Source: Vitellaria paradoxa (Eukaryota > Streptophyta > Magnoliopsida > Ericales > Sapotaceae). From it: a stretch of 64,000 nucleotides of DNA. The stretch is from the NCBI GenBank assembly GCA_019916065.1, contig CM034236.1:25492358-25556357 (forward strand). The letters run 5' to 3'. The notes below the pieces were generated by a model, which saw only the letters and a list, made by a program, of their open reading frames with translations, did not search any database and was not told the DNA's origin. Both the position numbers and the translations under genes were made by a program. Below, piece by piece: positions 11,171 through 23,210 of the stretch; position 1 is the stretch's first letter; each line of letters begins with the position of its first letter.

Positions 11171-12410
11171 TCACTCGTAAGGGGAGAGATCTAAAAGATC
11201 CCACGTTTCAATTTCCGCCACAAAGTTTTCTAAGTACGGTTTGAGACGATGGCCATTAACCTTGAAAGTGGTGTTATTTTGTGGGTTGTGAACCTCACAC
11301 ACACCATGTCCTGAGACGGATAAAAAGACCACACCACCTAGGTCGAAGCTTCCCTGGGAAAAGATGTAATCTTGAATCATACATTAAAACCTTTTGGCCA
11401 ACATAGAAGGATTTTCTACGAATATGCTTGTCATGTAATTTCTTCATCTTAGCCTTGGCAAGTTTTGCATTTTTAAAAGTGTCATTTCTTAATTCTTCAA
11501 GTTCATTGAGTTGAAGCTTCCGAAATACACCGGCATCATCTATACTCTCATTAAATTGCCGGATTGCCCAATAGGCCCTATGTTCCATCTCAACGGGTAA
11601 GTGGCAAGCCTTGCCAAAAACAAAACGATAGGGAGACATACCCAAAATGGTTTTATAAGCTGTCCTGTATGCCCACAATGTATCAACAAATCTTAGAGAC
11701 CAATCTTTTGGAGTGGGATTAACGGTCTTTTCAAGAATAGCTTTGATCTTCCTATTCGCTAATTCAACTTGGCCACTATTTTATGGGTGGTAAGTAGTTC
11801 CCACTTTGTGCGTCACACCATATTTACGCATTAGGATACCAATGGGTTTATTATAAAAATGCTTACCTCTATCACTAATAATCGCTCTGGCATCCCAAAA
11901 CGAGAAAAGATATGTTCTTTTAAGAACTTGACCACTACTCGGTGGTCATTGGTGCGAGTGGCAATGGCCTCTACCCATTTTGACACATAGTCTATGGCCA
12001 CTAGGATGTATTTAAAACCAAACAACTTAGGGAATGGCCCCATAAAGTCTATCCCCCAACAATCAAAAATTTCTAAGATAATCACAGGGTTTTGGGGATT
12101 CTCATTATGCTTAGACAGGGCTCCTAAACGTTGGCAACGATCACATCTCGTGCAGTAGCTATGCACATCTTTAAACATGGAAGGCCAATAAAATCCGCAT
12201 TGAAGAATCTTAGCGATGGTTTTCTTTGAAGAGAAGTGGCCTCCACAAGTTAAAGTGTGACAAAACTCAATAACACTATGAATTTCATTATCAGGGATGC
12301 ATCATCTCACAATTTGATCTGGACAATACTTGTAAAGGTAAGGTTCATCCCAAAAGAAATTACAAACATTACGTAAGAATTTACCTTTATCAATCTTTGT
12401 CCAATATGAA
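11171..12410 (-). pseudogene. Integrase domain of the Athila-like element
   Basis: Integrase inserts the cDNA into the host genome. The HHCC zinc-binding part is encoded at about 12115-12270 (H...H then C-X2-C, next to '[10 protein letters not shown]' and 'DRCQR'). The catalytic core begins at about 12050 (first Asp in '[10 protein letters not shown]') and continues to the second Asp ('SDRG', about 11872) and the Glu ('QVELANR', about 11775). The typical 'HLPVELEHRAYWA'-like block sits at about 11570-11610, with a GPY/F-like module near 11345. Breaks: a frame change near 11888, a TAA where a Gln is expected near 11785, and another frame change near 11330. The last part (11171-11380) includes the 'FKVNGHRLKPYL' tail typical of Athila-type integrases. 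Confidence 0.8.
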
Positions 12411-12862
12411 GGCATCTATCCAATCACTAAGAAATTGGCTATATCTGCATACCAAGGAGGTTGGATGAGAGGATTGGTGCTAATATGCATAATATGCTCA
12501 TCAGGGAAATGCTCGTTAATGGGTAGGTCACTAGAATCGAACACAAGATGAGGTAGCCTAGACAAATGGTCAACTACCACATTCTCTACTCCTTTCTTGT
12601 CCTTGATTTCCAAATCAAACTCTTGGAGGAGCAGCATCTATCTAATTAGATGGGGTTTTGCCTCTTGTTTGGAAAGAAGATATTTCAGGGCTGCATGGTC
12701 CGTAAACATTGTGACTTGAGAACCTACCAAATACGATCTAAACTTATCTAGGGCAAAAATTATCGCTAGAAGCTCTTTTTCAGTGGTAGTATAGTTAACT
12801 TGAGCTTCATTCAAGGTCTTACTAGCGTAGTAAATAACATAAGGTTTTCCTTCTTTTCATTG
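12411..12862 (-). pseudogene. RNase H domain of the Athila-like element
   Basis: RNase H degrades the RNA strand during reverse transcription. The translation from about 12860 down shows the YYASK block, 'TTEKELLA' (catalytic Glu) and 'FTDHAALKYLL' (catalytic Asp). After a TAG in place of a Trp codon at about 12640 it continues with 'EFDLEIKDKKG' and 'DHLSRL', the standard connection to integrase. It is preceded by RT and followed by the integrase zinc finger. Confidence 0.78.
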
Positions 12863-13770
12863 CCCTAAAACTGCACCCACTGCAAAATCACTAGCGCCAC
12901 ACATATGCTCGAATGATAGAGACCAATCCGAGCTTTACATAATAAGAGCAGTGGTGAGTAATTGTTTAAGTTTATCAAATGCCTCTTGGCATGATGTTGT
13001 CCAATCAAATGGAACATCATTAGACAATAGAGAGCATAGGGGGTGGGCAATGGAACTAAAGGACTGAATGAATCACCGGTAAAACCTGACATGTCCCAGG
13101 AACAATCTTACGTCCTTCACACATCGAGGATTAGGTAAGTTTTGAATAAGTTCCACTTTAGTTTTGTCCCAGGAACAATTCCCTGTTGTACCATGAAATG
13201 GCACTTTTCCCAATTTAACACCAAGTTACTCTCCTCGCATCATACTAACACCTTTTCAAGGTTGGTTAAGCACTCATCAAAAGTATCTCCATAAACGGAG
13301 ATGTCATCCATAAAAATCTCTAGAAACTGCTCAACCATATCACTAAAAATACTCATTACACACCTTTGAAAAGTCGCGGGTGCGTTACATAACCCAAATG
13401 GCATGCGTCTATACGCAAAAGTGCCAAAGGGACATGTGAAGGTGGTCTTCTCTTGGTCCTCAAGTGCTACCTCAAGCTAATTATACCCCAAGTATCCATT
13501 AAGAAAACAATAAAAAGATCTTCCCGCTACTCTCTCAAGTACTTGGTTTAGAAAAGGGAGTGGAAAATGGTCCTTCTGAGTCACTGCATTCAACTGCCTA
13601 TAGTCAATACACATACGCCACCCAGTCTGGGTGCGTTGAGGTACTAACTCTTCTTTCTCATTCTCAACTACAGTGACACCAGACTTTTTAGGAACCACTT
13701 AGGTGGTGCTCACCCACTTTGAGTCAAAGATGGGGTAAATGATACCTGTATCAAGCAACTTAAGCACTTC
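12863..13770 (-). pseudogene. Reverse transcriptase domain of the Athila-like element
   Basis: RT copies the element RNA into DNA. From 13698 it reads 'PKKSG', 'GWRMCIDYRQLN' and 'DHFPLPF', in the order of gypsy RT fingers and palm. The catalytic box is FMDD (13303-13314), with both Asp residues intact. Stops interrupt at about 13477 and elsewhere, and the thumb region near 13080-13190 contains a short repeated stretch ('cccaggaacaat' at about 13097 and 13168), suggesting a small duplication or a misjoined deletion. The element therefore no longer encodes a working RT. Confidence 0.8.
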
Positions 13771-14521
13771 TCCTTTTACCACTTCTTTCATGTTGGGGTT
13801 TAGCCTTCATTGCATTTGCCTCACTGGTTTAGCGTCATCCTTAAGGTATATGTGATGAGTACATACTAAGGGACTAATACCTCGAAGGTCAGCTACTATC
13901 CATCCTAAGGCTTTTTGATGAGTACTTAAGACTGCTAGTAACTTAGTTTCCTAAACTTTTTCTAATTTTGAAGAAATGACAATGGGAAAGGTCTCATCCT
14001 CTCCTAAGAATGCATATTTAAGTTCACTGGGCAATGGTTTCCTAGGAGGACAAGGAGGACATTCCACTGATGGCTTAGGTTTAATCAAGGATGGTTTCAA
14101 AGATTCAAACACAGGTACCCAACTATTAATTGCCATTACCTCGTCTCTATCACTTATCACTTCTTCACTCTCCACAGAGTTCTCTCCATCTAAAGCTTTA
14201 CACCTTTCACTTCTTACAAAGGCTCGTTCTAATGGGTCCTCGATATAGTTCTTCTCAAAGTACTCCTCACTTAAAGTATGAATCACATCCACCTCCCTGA
14301 CATCCTCAAATTCCCCCATTTGTTTGCCTACCTTGAAAAATGTTCATTTCTACGGTCATATTTCCAAAAGATAGCTTCAAAACCCCGCTTTTACAATTAA
14401 TCACAGCATTAGCAATAGCGAGGAATGGTCTACCTAAGATCACTGGAATGGAATGGGAAGGATTTTGAACAGGTTGGGTGTCCAAAACTATGAAATCAGC
14501 GGGAAAGTACAATTTGTCTAC
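13771..14521 (-). pseudogene. Protease-RT linker of the Athila-like polyprotein
   Basis: Two open stretches (14306-14512 and 13951-14319) read 'PADFIVLDTQP' and 'PVILGRPFLAIANAVINCKSG', which is the C-terminal half of the retropepsin-like protease. They are followed by an acidic, low-complexity linker and the 'PPRKPLPSELKYAFLGE' motif that precedes RT in Athila-type elements. The break at 14519-14521 separates this from the protease N-terminal half by one in-frame stop. Confidence 0.7.
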
Positions 14522-15253
14522 TTAAACTAACACATCCTCTACTATACCTCTTAGCATTTTGACTAAGCGATTAGCCAATTGCAAAGTTATCCTAGTGGGT
14601 TTAACCTCACCTAATCCTAATTGTTTGTAAACCGTATAAGGCAGTAGATTGACACTAGCACCTAGGTCAAGTAGAGCTTTATCAATGATGTGATCCCTTA
14701 TTATACATGAAATACATGAAATTGTTGGGCAACCAGGATCTTTATACTTAGGAGGTGTATCATGCTGGATAATGGCACTAACTTGTTCAGTCAAGAAAGC
14801 TTTTTCCTTGACATTAAGCTTTCTCTTAACAGTGCACATATCCCTAAGGAACTTAGTGTAAGACTGATTCTGTTTAATAGCCTCAAGTAATGGGATGTTA
14901 ATTCTAACTTGTTTAAAAACCTCTAAAATCTCATAATTCAACATCTCATTCTTTCCCTTTCCTATCATTTGAGGAAAAGGGGGTCTAGATGTATATCCAT
15001 CTATTTGTTCTTCATGCTTATCCGACTTTTCCACTATGGTCTCCCTCTCTTTTTCTTTCACCTCTTTCTTACGTTTCTTGCTCTCAACTGGCTCTTTCTC
15101 CTTCTCTTTGGTTTCTACCTCGTTTTCTACCTCACTCGACTCTTTTCCCTTCTCATTATCTCTTGTTCCTAATTTAATATTTGGTGCATTGACTCTAGGA
15201 TCATCGGGTCTATGAATGATTTTCCCACTTCTCAAAGTGGTAATAGATTGCAC
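14522..15253 (-). pseudogene. Gag-protease part of the Athila-like polyprotein
   Basis: This is an open stretch of 243 codons. The first 80 or so residues form a Lys/Glu-rich linker. Then come a 'PFPQ' segment and the conserved 'KFLRDMC' helix. The protease active-site box is 'LLDLGASVNLLP' at about 14640-14680, where Athila-type proteases have D-L-G-A instead of D-S/T-G-A. It ends near the flap region. The protease would process the Gag-Pol polyprotein. Confidence 0.75.
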
Positions 15254-16774
15254 TTGTTCATGTGAGGTGTTACCTGAAGTGGAGGATTCAGCAAGGTTTG
15301 CTGACCTTTCGGGTTTGGGAGAGTCTGTGAAGGAAGTGAACCACTTGGAGCAATACTCATAGCTTGCGTAATCTTAGAGACTTGCCCTCTAATATCTTCA
15401 AAAGCCATAGACACATTGTCATTGATAATCACTTGTTGTTGCACGAATTGTTGCATAGATTCCTCAAAGGATCTCTTCTGGGGTGGCTGATATGCAACAG
15501 AATTGGGCTGTTGATATTGAGGTGGTGGTAAAGGAGGGGGTTGAAATGATTGGCTTAGATTATCATTTTTCCACCCAAAGCCAGGAGGATTCTTCCATCC
15601 CTGATGATAAGCATGGGGTGGTTGATTTCCCTCTTGATACCTCACATTCCCCCCCTATGGGTAGGAAGTGTTACCTTGACCTCTATTTTGGTATGGTCGG
15701 CTTTGAATGTTATTAACATACGCTTGACCATAAGCTACTTCCTTAAGTAAAGGAAGCTCGGGACATGAATTAGGATCATGTCCTACTTGGTCACATGCCC
15801 AACATACCATTTGTGCCTCTTCCAATTTCCCTTTATTCTTAAGTTCAAGTGTGTCTAACTTATGCTACATTACCGCTATCCTAGCTTTCAAATCATCTCT
15901 CAATTAGGGTTAACTGACCACTAGGCATGGGATTCCTATGCTCAGAAGATGAAGAAGGTCCTATTTCCCAATCATTGGAATCTTCGGCTACCATGTCAAA
16001 GAAGTCCATGGCGTCCTCTACAGTCTTATCAAATAAGGTTCCATTACACATGGTAGATACTAATTGCTTAAGACTAGGGGTTAAAGATGCATGAAAAATA
16101 CTTACTATTCTCCATGTCTCAAAACCATGGTGAGGACAAGCCATTAAAAGGTCTTTGAACCTTTCCCAAGCTCGACAGAAGTTCTCATTAGGTTTACATG
16201 AAAATGTGGTAATCTGTCTCCTATAATGCTGAGTTTTCTGAGTTGGGAAATATTTCTTTAAAAACTCAGTTTGCATTTCACGCCACATTCCTATAGAATG
16301 CGGACCAAGGGAATAAAGCCATGATTTGGCTTTGTCCTTAATGGAAAATGAAAACAATTGAAGACGTACTACATCCTCATTGGCATTGTTCTCAACATAA
16401 GTATTGCTAACTTCCTCAAACTCTCTAAGATGGTTATAGGGGTTTTCAGATTCTAAACCATGGAAAGTAGGCAAGAGTTGAATAATTCCTTGTTTAACCA
16501 TAAAGTTTCCCCTATTGAAAGGTAAAACTATGCAGGAAGGTGTAGATTGCCTTATAGGGTTAAGACGCTCTTTCAAAGGAACAAAACCCGGAACCTCTTG
16601 GGGTTCATTATCCCCATGTTCACTACCTTCCCCTCTTAATTCAGCCATTGAGTGAAAGGATGAAGTGGTGAGTGAAATGGTGGAATATGAATTTGTTGAA
16701 AAAGATTCAGGAAGATAAGGAGGGTCTTCTAGTTCAGATTCTGCTACAATTACCCTACCTGATCTAAGTTGCAT
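15254..16774 (-). pseudogene. gag of the Athila-like element
   Basis: Gag forms the particle that carries the element RNA. The best start is the ATG at 16774-16772 ('MQLRSG'), downstream of the primer-binding site; the open frame itself extends back into the LTR. Residues up to about 15893 contain the capsid-like domain with 'LFSFSIKDKAKSWLYSL', 'FLKKYFPTQKT' and 'ENFCRAWERFKDLL'. After a stop, the CCHC zinc knuckle (C-X2-C-X4-H-X4-C) lies at 15763-15804. A Pro/Gln-rich segment (15232-15645) follows in another frame and leads into the protease part. At least two frame breaks make it non-functional. Confidence 0.82.
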
Positions 16775-16875
16775 ACATTTCAAAAATTGTAGATTTTCAA
16801 AAAAAAAATTTTTAAGAAAAATAAACAAAGGAATTAAGAATGAAAATAGAAACAACCTAAAAACTAAATTTTGGC

Positions 16876-16892
16876 TCCCGGCAATGGCGCCA
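16876..16892 (-). other. Primer-binding site (tRNA-Asp)
   Basis: TCCCGGCAATGGCGCCA on the plus strand equals the 3' end of plant tRNA-Asp(GTC) apart from one substitution and one missing C. It lies six bases inside the 5' LTR, as expected for the minus-strand cDNA primer. Confidence 0.85.
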
Positions 16893-16898
16893 AAAACT

Positions 16899-18407
16899 TG
16901 ACCGACCCTAAAATGTGTTCGGGTTCTACCTCTCGAGTGCAAGAGGGCAGTCGTAGTTTTAACTCGGTGAGTCTGAGGTCGAATTCACAAGGAGCCTATG
17001 TTATTTAGTTTCTAGGATAAAAGAGAAATTTAAAACTTAATGTAACTAAGGTTTGATGTTCAATTGGGAATAGATCCTAAGGTTTTACAAAATCAAAATT
17101 TAAAGTAAAATTAAATTAATTCTATTGAGGAAGTCTCGCAATTCAATTTCTAAATTTAAATTCAAATTAAATTCTAAAATTCAAGGAAAATTAAATATTG
17201 CAAAGAGTTAAATTGAATAATGAAACTTGATAGTAAAAAGGGTTCTTGATTCAACTCACAAGTCCATGTATTTCACTACTTCACTCTGGGCTGTTTAGGT
17301 TCAACTCTGAAATAGGGTTCTGTTTAAAAAGTGTTAAAAACGTTAAAATCAAATATCAGTACTAGTGATTTCAAACGAATATGGTTAAAGATCTTTGTTT
17401 CCAAAGGTTTTCTAAACAAACGAAATCAAAATTGAAATTGAATCCTATTTTCAACTTGTTTCAAAAGTGTAAGGAACATTTAACCCAAAAACCAGTATCA
17501 GTGATTTCAAACGAATATGATTAAAGATTTTTGTTTTCGAATGTTTTCGAAACAAGTAAAAATGGGTTTTAAAATCGTGAAACCCTACGCATGTGTTTTT
17601 GCAACCCATACGAAGGGCCTACGTACACCCCAGAGTGTTTCATGACCTACCCTTCCTTGATTCAGGAACCAAGAACTGGGGTTTCTACGCTAACATGATT
17701 TTAAACAAAACGAAAGCAATAAACGTAAGCATGAACATTCGATCTACAACTTGAGAACAATAAATCATATATTAAATTAATGAAATGAAACTCAACTTAC
17801 ACGGAAAGTAACTCTGAAACTACGTAATGAAAGAGTAGTGCAGCAAAGAAAAAACAAACGTCGAACAACTCCATAAACCTCCTCTCAAAACAATGTAAAA
17901 AACTCCCAAAACTCTCAAAATCTAAACTAAAAAGAATGGGGAAAAAGTCCCTTGTTCAGCCGTTCAAGATGAATATATAGGTTGAGAAGAACCCCAAAAG
18001 AAAACAAAGTAAAACGCGCGCCTAGGACTTTGCTGGGGTCCAGACCCTTTGGAGAGGGGTCCGGACCTCAGAATGCATTTTTCTCCAGATTCACCCACTG
18101 TGGTCCAGATCGTTTGGAGAGGGGTTCGGACCCCTAAACCTTGGTTGCTCCATTTTTCTTTCTCCTTCGCTCTGAGTCCTTAGGTTGGTCCAAACCATTC
18201 TTGGTGAAGCTTGAACCACAACTTTTCCTTCGTCTTCTAAGCCATCTCCAACACTACTAACTTCACTTTTCTCATCCATTTCCCTACAAATAAGATGATA
18301 AAACTTATAAGTTACGAAATAATGTCAAAACTTTAAATTTAACCATTCAAATGCATTAACATGTATTTAAGTATAGAGTTTGTAATTACACTTTTCAAGT
18401 GTAATCA
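16899..18407 (-). repeat. 5' LTR of the Athila-like element
   Basis: It has the same ends and organisation as the 3' LTR at 3230. A TATA-like box on the minus strand lies at about 17972-17979. Upstream of it (higher coordinates, 18036-18140) are two palindromic GGTCC units. A single unit of the sequence that expanded into a 21-bp minisatellite in the sister subfamily is at about 17585-17620. The target duplication AATCT follows at 18408-18412. Confidence 0.88.
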
Positions 18408-18412
18408 AATCT

Positions 18413-19428
18413 CACCAATTTATCATATACCATTCAAGACATCACATTTTAGCTGATGATAAGGCTCACTATGCCTAAGGCCAATTAGTTTTCCATCCAT
18501 ATCATTCTAATTATACCTACATCCACTACACATAGGTATATCACATCAGTGCGAGGTGCTAATTTAGAGCTACATTAACCTGATTCCTTAACAGGGTGAG
18601 TAGGAAGCTCAAGCAAATAGCTTAAGTTCAGTTACCACGGTCTTCGTAGACCATTTGCGTGAGGCGCAAACCATACTTGAAGCGAGGCTCCCACAAATAA
18701 TGAGCATAGTTCAGACATTATGTTAAAACTACATTGACCTGATCCCTTTATAGGGTACGTAAGTAGCTCAAGCAAATAGCTTGAGTCTGGTTACTTCGGC
18801 CTTCATAGACCATCTTTTAATACACACTTCATTCTCAGCATGCACACACGTCTGCGCGCACACACACTCATGGACAAGGACTACATAAGTCCACATACCT
18901 GATTCAATATAGATTCATAGTTCAAATCTCATCTCCAGTTGTAAACTTAGTCTTTAACTGCATTAGTGTCAAACCAACATATAGAACCCCTATAAGCAGA
19001 CATCACACTACAATTGCTCACATGAGCTAGGTTCAACAACCTAATATTCACATAGCACATGCATCTTAGGGTTGTATGCATTTAATATGATAACATGGAA
19101 CATTAAATCATGAGATTATGAGTGTAAAGAGTGGAAAAGGACTCTAGATATCACTAGAGGCATAATAGTTTTTGTTGCACAACCGAACTTCCAAACCCAC
19201 TATCTTTAATTTCAAACCAGTCAAGAGTCACTAAAAGGGCCTTTTTTGTCATATTTTCAAAAACACATTTAAAACATTTTAAATTAGAATCAAAACTCAG
19301 GTGACATACTCATTTTGAAAGTGTGGGTGTGGCAACTCCTAATCTCTGTAATCATGGTCTCGTTTCAAAACAAAAAACATACTTTTTCACAACCCGCGCC
19401 CGTCAACCTGGGTCCCTTATTCGGTTAC
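18413..19428. repeat. LTR-like remnant of another gypsy family
   Basis: No coding sequence. It contains two direct repeats of about 86 bp (18569-18654 and 18728-18813; 'acattgacctgatcc...agcaaatagcttgag...cttcatagaccat') of the kind I associate with LTRs of Tekay/Del-type chromoviruses. The right end 'ggttacgaca' abuts copia LTR sequence at 19429. The 35 bases 3195-3229 are its continuation on the other side of the Athila-like element, since that element's duplication joins them. Family assignment is from memory of such LTRs and is uncertain. Confidence 0.4.
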
Positions 19429-20242
19429 GACAATAATAATATTTATTTGTAAATTATTTTACAAATATAGAAATATTGAGAATGATCATCGTTTGGATAA
19501 ATAGTAACTTAGAGATAAATACGTAATTTAAGAGATACGTAATTTAAGAGGCATGACATTTTACACTGGCCTAACTTAATTACAAGCATATAATGGAAAG
19601 TTAATTAAGTAGATATTATTCCTCTAAGAACAAATTCATTTTATTATTAGTTTTTTAAATTAAATGAATTTTAACATGGGTAATAGAGTTCAACCCAGAG
19701 CTTTTAATGGAATAGCCCGAGGTTAAATTAAACGACTGATGGCATGTCATGAGATGACAGGGATCGAATCTTTTAAGTTGAAGTTGGAAGTCCATAGGCC
19801 ATTAGTCTTTAAACTAGTTTAATTATTTCTTGATGGGCTAGGTCTAGTTGGCTTAGGTAATATCTTTTTCTTTGAAAAACAATTATAACGATTAGGTGCA
19901 TTAGGGATAAAGTGAGATTTTTTCTTTGATACTAGCTTAATGGTTGAGAAAAACTCTCTAATACAATTTACACAATGTTGATAGGATGAGATGATATCTA
20001 TGATACAGTATTAATATCTGAGTGGTTGGGTAGTTGAGATAATATCTCTGATACATATCACAACCTTCCTTAATATAAGCCAAAGACCTATATGTGACCA
20101 CCCACTTTTTCATTAAGCAAGAATATTAATTGAGGATAGTTTGGAAAACTGGATTGCTGATCAAAATTTTTTTTGGCTGTACAACTATCTTTAATCTCAG
20201 AGTTGAGATATTTTTCTTTTTCCTGTGTTATGAAAACCGACA
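19429..20242 (+). repeat. 5' LTR of the copia element (5'-truncated)
   Basis: It matches the 3' LTR from about 34622 onward: 'aataataatatttatttgtaaattatttt', 'aatgaattttaacat', 'gagatgacagg', 'tggttgagaaa', 'gtgaccacccactttttca'. The first 640 or so bases of the LTR are absent and replaced by the gypsy LTR-like remnant ending at 19428. Confidence 0.78.
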
Positions 20243-20256
20243 ATTGATGTTAGAGC
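20243..20256 (+). other. Copia primer-binding site (initiator tRNA-Met), mutated
   Basis: ATTGATGTTAGAGC directly after the LTR end resembles the usual copia site attggtatcagagc with three or four changes. Confidence 0.6.
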
Positions 20257-22560
20257 TATTATTGGATTCATATGCACAATTTAATTATGCATATTGTATA
20301 GATGTTGCATCATTTTTTTTTTCTATTACAGATAAGTACAACCCTAATTCATAGTAGTGAATTTTTTTCATTGGTGTAACAGGAGGGGTGATTATTTTAA
20401 GAACCATAATTTCCCTCTTGCATTTATTTCATTTCATGATTCTTTATAAATTGTTTTTGGTCTGTATTTGTTGTAAGTTTTTTTTTTTATTTTTTTCTTT
20501 TTTTTAATTGTAACTATGGAATGGAATATTGGGTTGAGTGAGATTCAAACAAAAAACTGAAGCAAACAGGAGAGGAACCGAACCAATCTTACAATAGATG
20601 AAACCTCAAATCATAACAGTGGCGGAGGCTCGAGTAGAATGGCAACATAATAGCACACTAATAGAGAAGGGCACTAGAATAGGTCATCTCTGGTATGTGT
20701 CGCATGCAGTGGCTGTGAAGCCACCCATGTCTGTCATAATGTGTAAATAGACGTTCTGATTCATGCTTATAGAGAAATACCTCGAAATCAAAAAATAACG
20801 GGCGATGACAGTGGAGCCACTGCGGCTATCACGGCTTGTAGCACATGGCATGTTCACCTTCTCACCAAAGAAACTCCCTGGACTTCGCGGACTCAATTTG
20901 GTAAACACGGCGGCGGCGGAGGTGTAGCCACATGCAAAATTGTGCGCAGCAGTGGAAGTGCAGCGTGCAACATGGTCTGCTGTGGTTCTAGTTCACCTTC
21001 TCGCACGGAGAATATATGGTGTTTTCACTTGGTGTTTTGATTTGGGATAGATAGATTTTAGCCTTTGCCAAATTTTCTTTTTCCTTTGCTATCAGTTTTA
21101 CAATGGTTGGATTCCTCTTGCCATTGCTAATTTATCTTCTGAGTTAAAGCCATCATCATGTGGGCTTGTGTTTATAGCATTACAGTGAATTGTATTTGGG
21201 GAAGAGGGCTTGGTTGAAAATTAAGTTATTGGAACCCTAGGGTTGTTTTGCAATTTCTCTAAAGTCCTAAATTACTTTGTAATTAAAGCTAGACTTAAAT
21301 GAGAAGCTTTAAAATAAGTAGGGTAATACTGGAATTTCTTAAAATTTTAGAATTTTAAAAATTAAAGCTCGCTAGGCAAATTTTTAAAAAATTAAATTTT
21401 ATGCCCACAAAGTTTTATATATTTATAAAATTGAACCATAAAATTCAACCAAAATTTTGAAGGTAAGGAGAAAGCAATCGGAAAATGGACATTGACTATA
21501 AGAAGCCAAGATTAGGTTTTGGTTAATGTATTTTTTTTCTTCTTAGGAAATTGTGAATTAGGGGTTATTTGTTTATTTTATCTGTAATGAATGTTTATTT
21601 AATAACACGTCCTATAGATTTAGGAATGCCACATCACATGTTCATGCATAATTGTTGTCGTATGATATTAATATTCTAGTGAGATTAGGATAGAATTAAT
21701 ATCATTTATTTAATATTTTATTAATTTAAAAATTGACATTACCTAATTAATTATTTTTAGTCTATAAAATTACATATTATTGGTTGGCATATCAATGGAA
21801 ATTTTTTTAAATATTAGATAAACAAAATTAAAAACTCTAAGTTATAAAAAAAATTAAGTAGGAGAGGGCTTTAGGCATAAATCCCAAAGCCTCCATTGTT
21901 AATCCTATAGTAAAACAGATTAATATCTTGTTTCAAATCTTGTGAACTCCCTACGGAGGGTATCAATCAAAGTTGGTTACTAGATAGGATTTCCCTAAAG
22001 GATAAATTTTGACTATGACTCAATAAAATTATCTGCCCTATGGTAACTTTTTTTTTATTTGGGAAATATGAAAAATTGAAACAATGGTTATGCACTCAAC
22101 TCAAAATAGTTAATATCCTCCCTATAGAGTTCTTATTAAATTAATTCTAAGAAGCTAAAAATATTAGTAATTTATTATTATTAGATATGAGATATCTAGT
22201 GAAAATAATAATAAATTAGTAAATAGACTTGTCTAATTAGTGGCAAATATGACCACCCTGCAAATATGACCACCCTACAGAGGTATAGTTAAAGTAGGAT
22301 TAGATTACTGATGCATAATAACAGTAATTATAGAGTTTTATTTATGCATATGTTTTATGCAATTTTTATTATTATATAAAATTTTTATACTTATTTAAAT
22401 TTATTTATCTTATTCAAAAAATGTCTTTCAACCCACTAGCATCAGTTTTAAGTTAGCATAAATTAATCAGACCTAATTATACAAACTAAACAAAGAATTT
22501 GAACATTTTCTCAATTGTAAAAGAGCACAACTTTGTACTGACAGAACCATGCCCTGATAA
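20257..22560 (+). other. Leader region of the copia element, no gene seen
   Basis: No supported ORF. The part at about 20560-21040 is richer in G and C than its surroundings and contains GGC triplets ('ggcggcggaggtgtagccac' near 20909), with the look of a foreign or captured fragment of unknown origin. The part 21880-22330 repeats short phrases such as 'ccctacggaggg' and 'ccctatagag', and has a 17-bp tandem duplication 'aatatgaccaccctgca' near 22247-22282. Confidence 0.5.
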
Positions 22561-23210
22561 AAATGCACTACAAGCTAAACAAGATGTTTATAAGAAGTGG
22601 GTTAAGTCTAATGATATGGCAAAGTGTTATATATCGGTCTCCATATAAACAACATGAAAATATGCCCACTGCTACTGAAATATTGTTAAGCTTATCTGAG
22701 ATGTTCATTGAAAAGGATAGGACTCAAAAGTTAGCTGTTATAAGTGAGATTATGAACATTCGCCAAGCCAAAGAAACTCTAGTGTAGGATCATATGTTAA
22801 AATTGTTTGTATTGTTAAAAGAAATAAAGGAATTGGATAGAACATACAATGCTGAAAAGTAAACTGATATGGTTCTAGCTACCCTGGCTCCCTCTTTTAA
22901 GCCATTCAAGCTAAATTACACTATAGGACAAAAAGACTACATATTGATTGAATTGATGAATGAGCTGAAGGTTGTAGAATCAATTTTTGAAACTTGCACT
23001 GGGCGTTTATCTAACTTAAGGGGCTTCTTTTTCTACTAATCTCAATCCTAAGGGGAAAGGGATTAAAAAGAAGAAAAAGAAAAAGAATGAGCCCAAGAAA
23101 GCAGCTAACTTAAGGGTGGTGCAAAATTGGAAAAAGGATAAGAAGCCCATGGGAAAATGTTTCCATTGTGAGCAAAAGGGGCATTGGAAGAGGAACTTCC
23201 CAGTTTAATT
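22561..23210 (+). pseudogene. gag of the copia element
   Basis: The translation shows a copia gag (UBN2-type) domain: 'SLSEMFIEKDRTQKLAVISEIMN', 'DHMLKLFVLLKEI' and 'DMVLATLAPSFKPFKLNY'. Stops occur at about 22785 and 22861 and a frame change lies near 23020. A zinc knuckle at about 23160-23200 reads C-X2-C-X4-H-X4-F, so the fourth Cys has been lost by substitution. Confidence 0.72.

Larger units (their letters stand above)
3230..18407 (-). mobile_element. Full-length Athila-like Ty3/gypsy LTR retrotransposon
   Basis: Two closely similar LTRs (3230-4718 and 16899-18407) are flanked by a perfect 5-bp target duplication AATCT (3225-3229 and 18408-18412). The element reads right to left: 5' LTR, tRNA-Asp primer-binding site, gag with zinc knuckle, protease, RT, RNase H, integrase, a non-coding spacer, an envelope-like ORF, a further unrecognised ORF, a long non-coding 3' region, a purine tract and the 3' LTR. 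The tRNA-Asp primer, LTRs of about 1.5 kb and an extra ORF after integrase are features of the Athila lineage. Of the 15.2 kb, 1.5 kb is a nested solo LTR (8617-10128). Stops and frameshifts in every domain mean it cannot transpose by itself. Confidence 0.88.
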
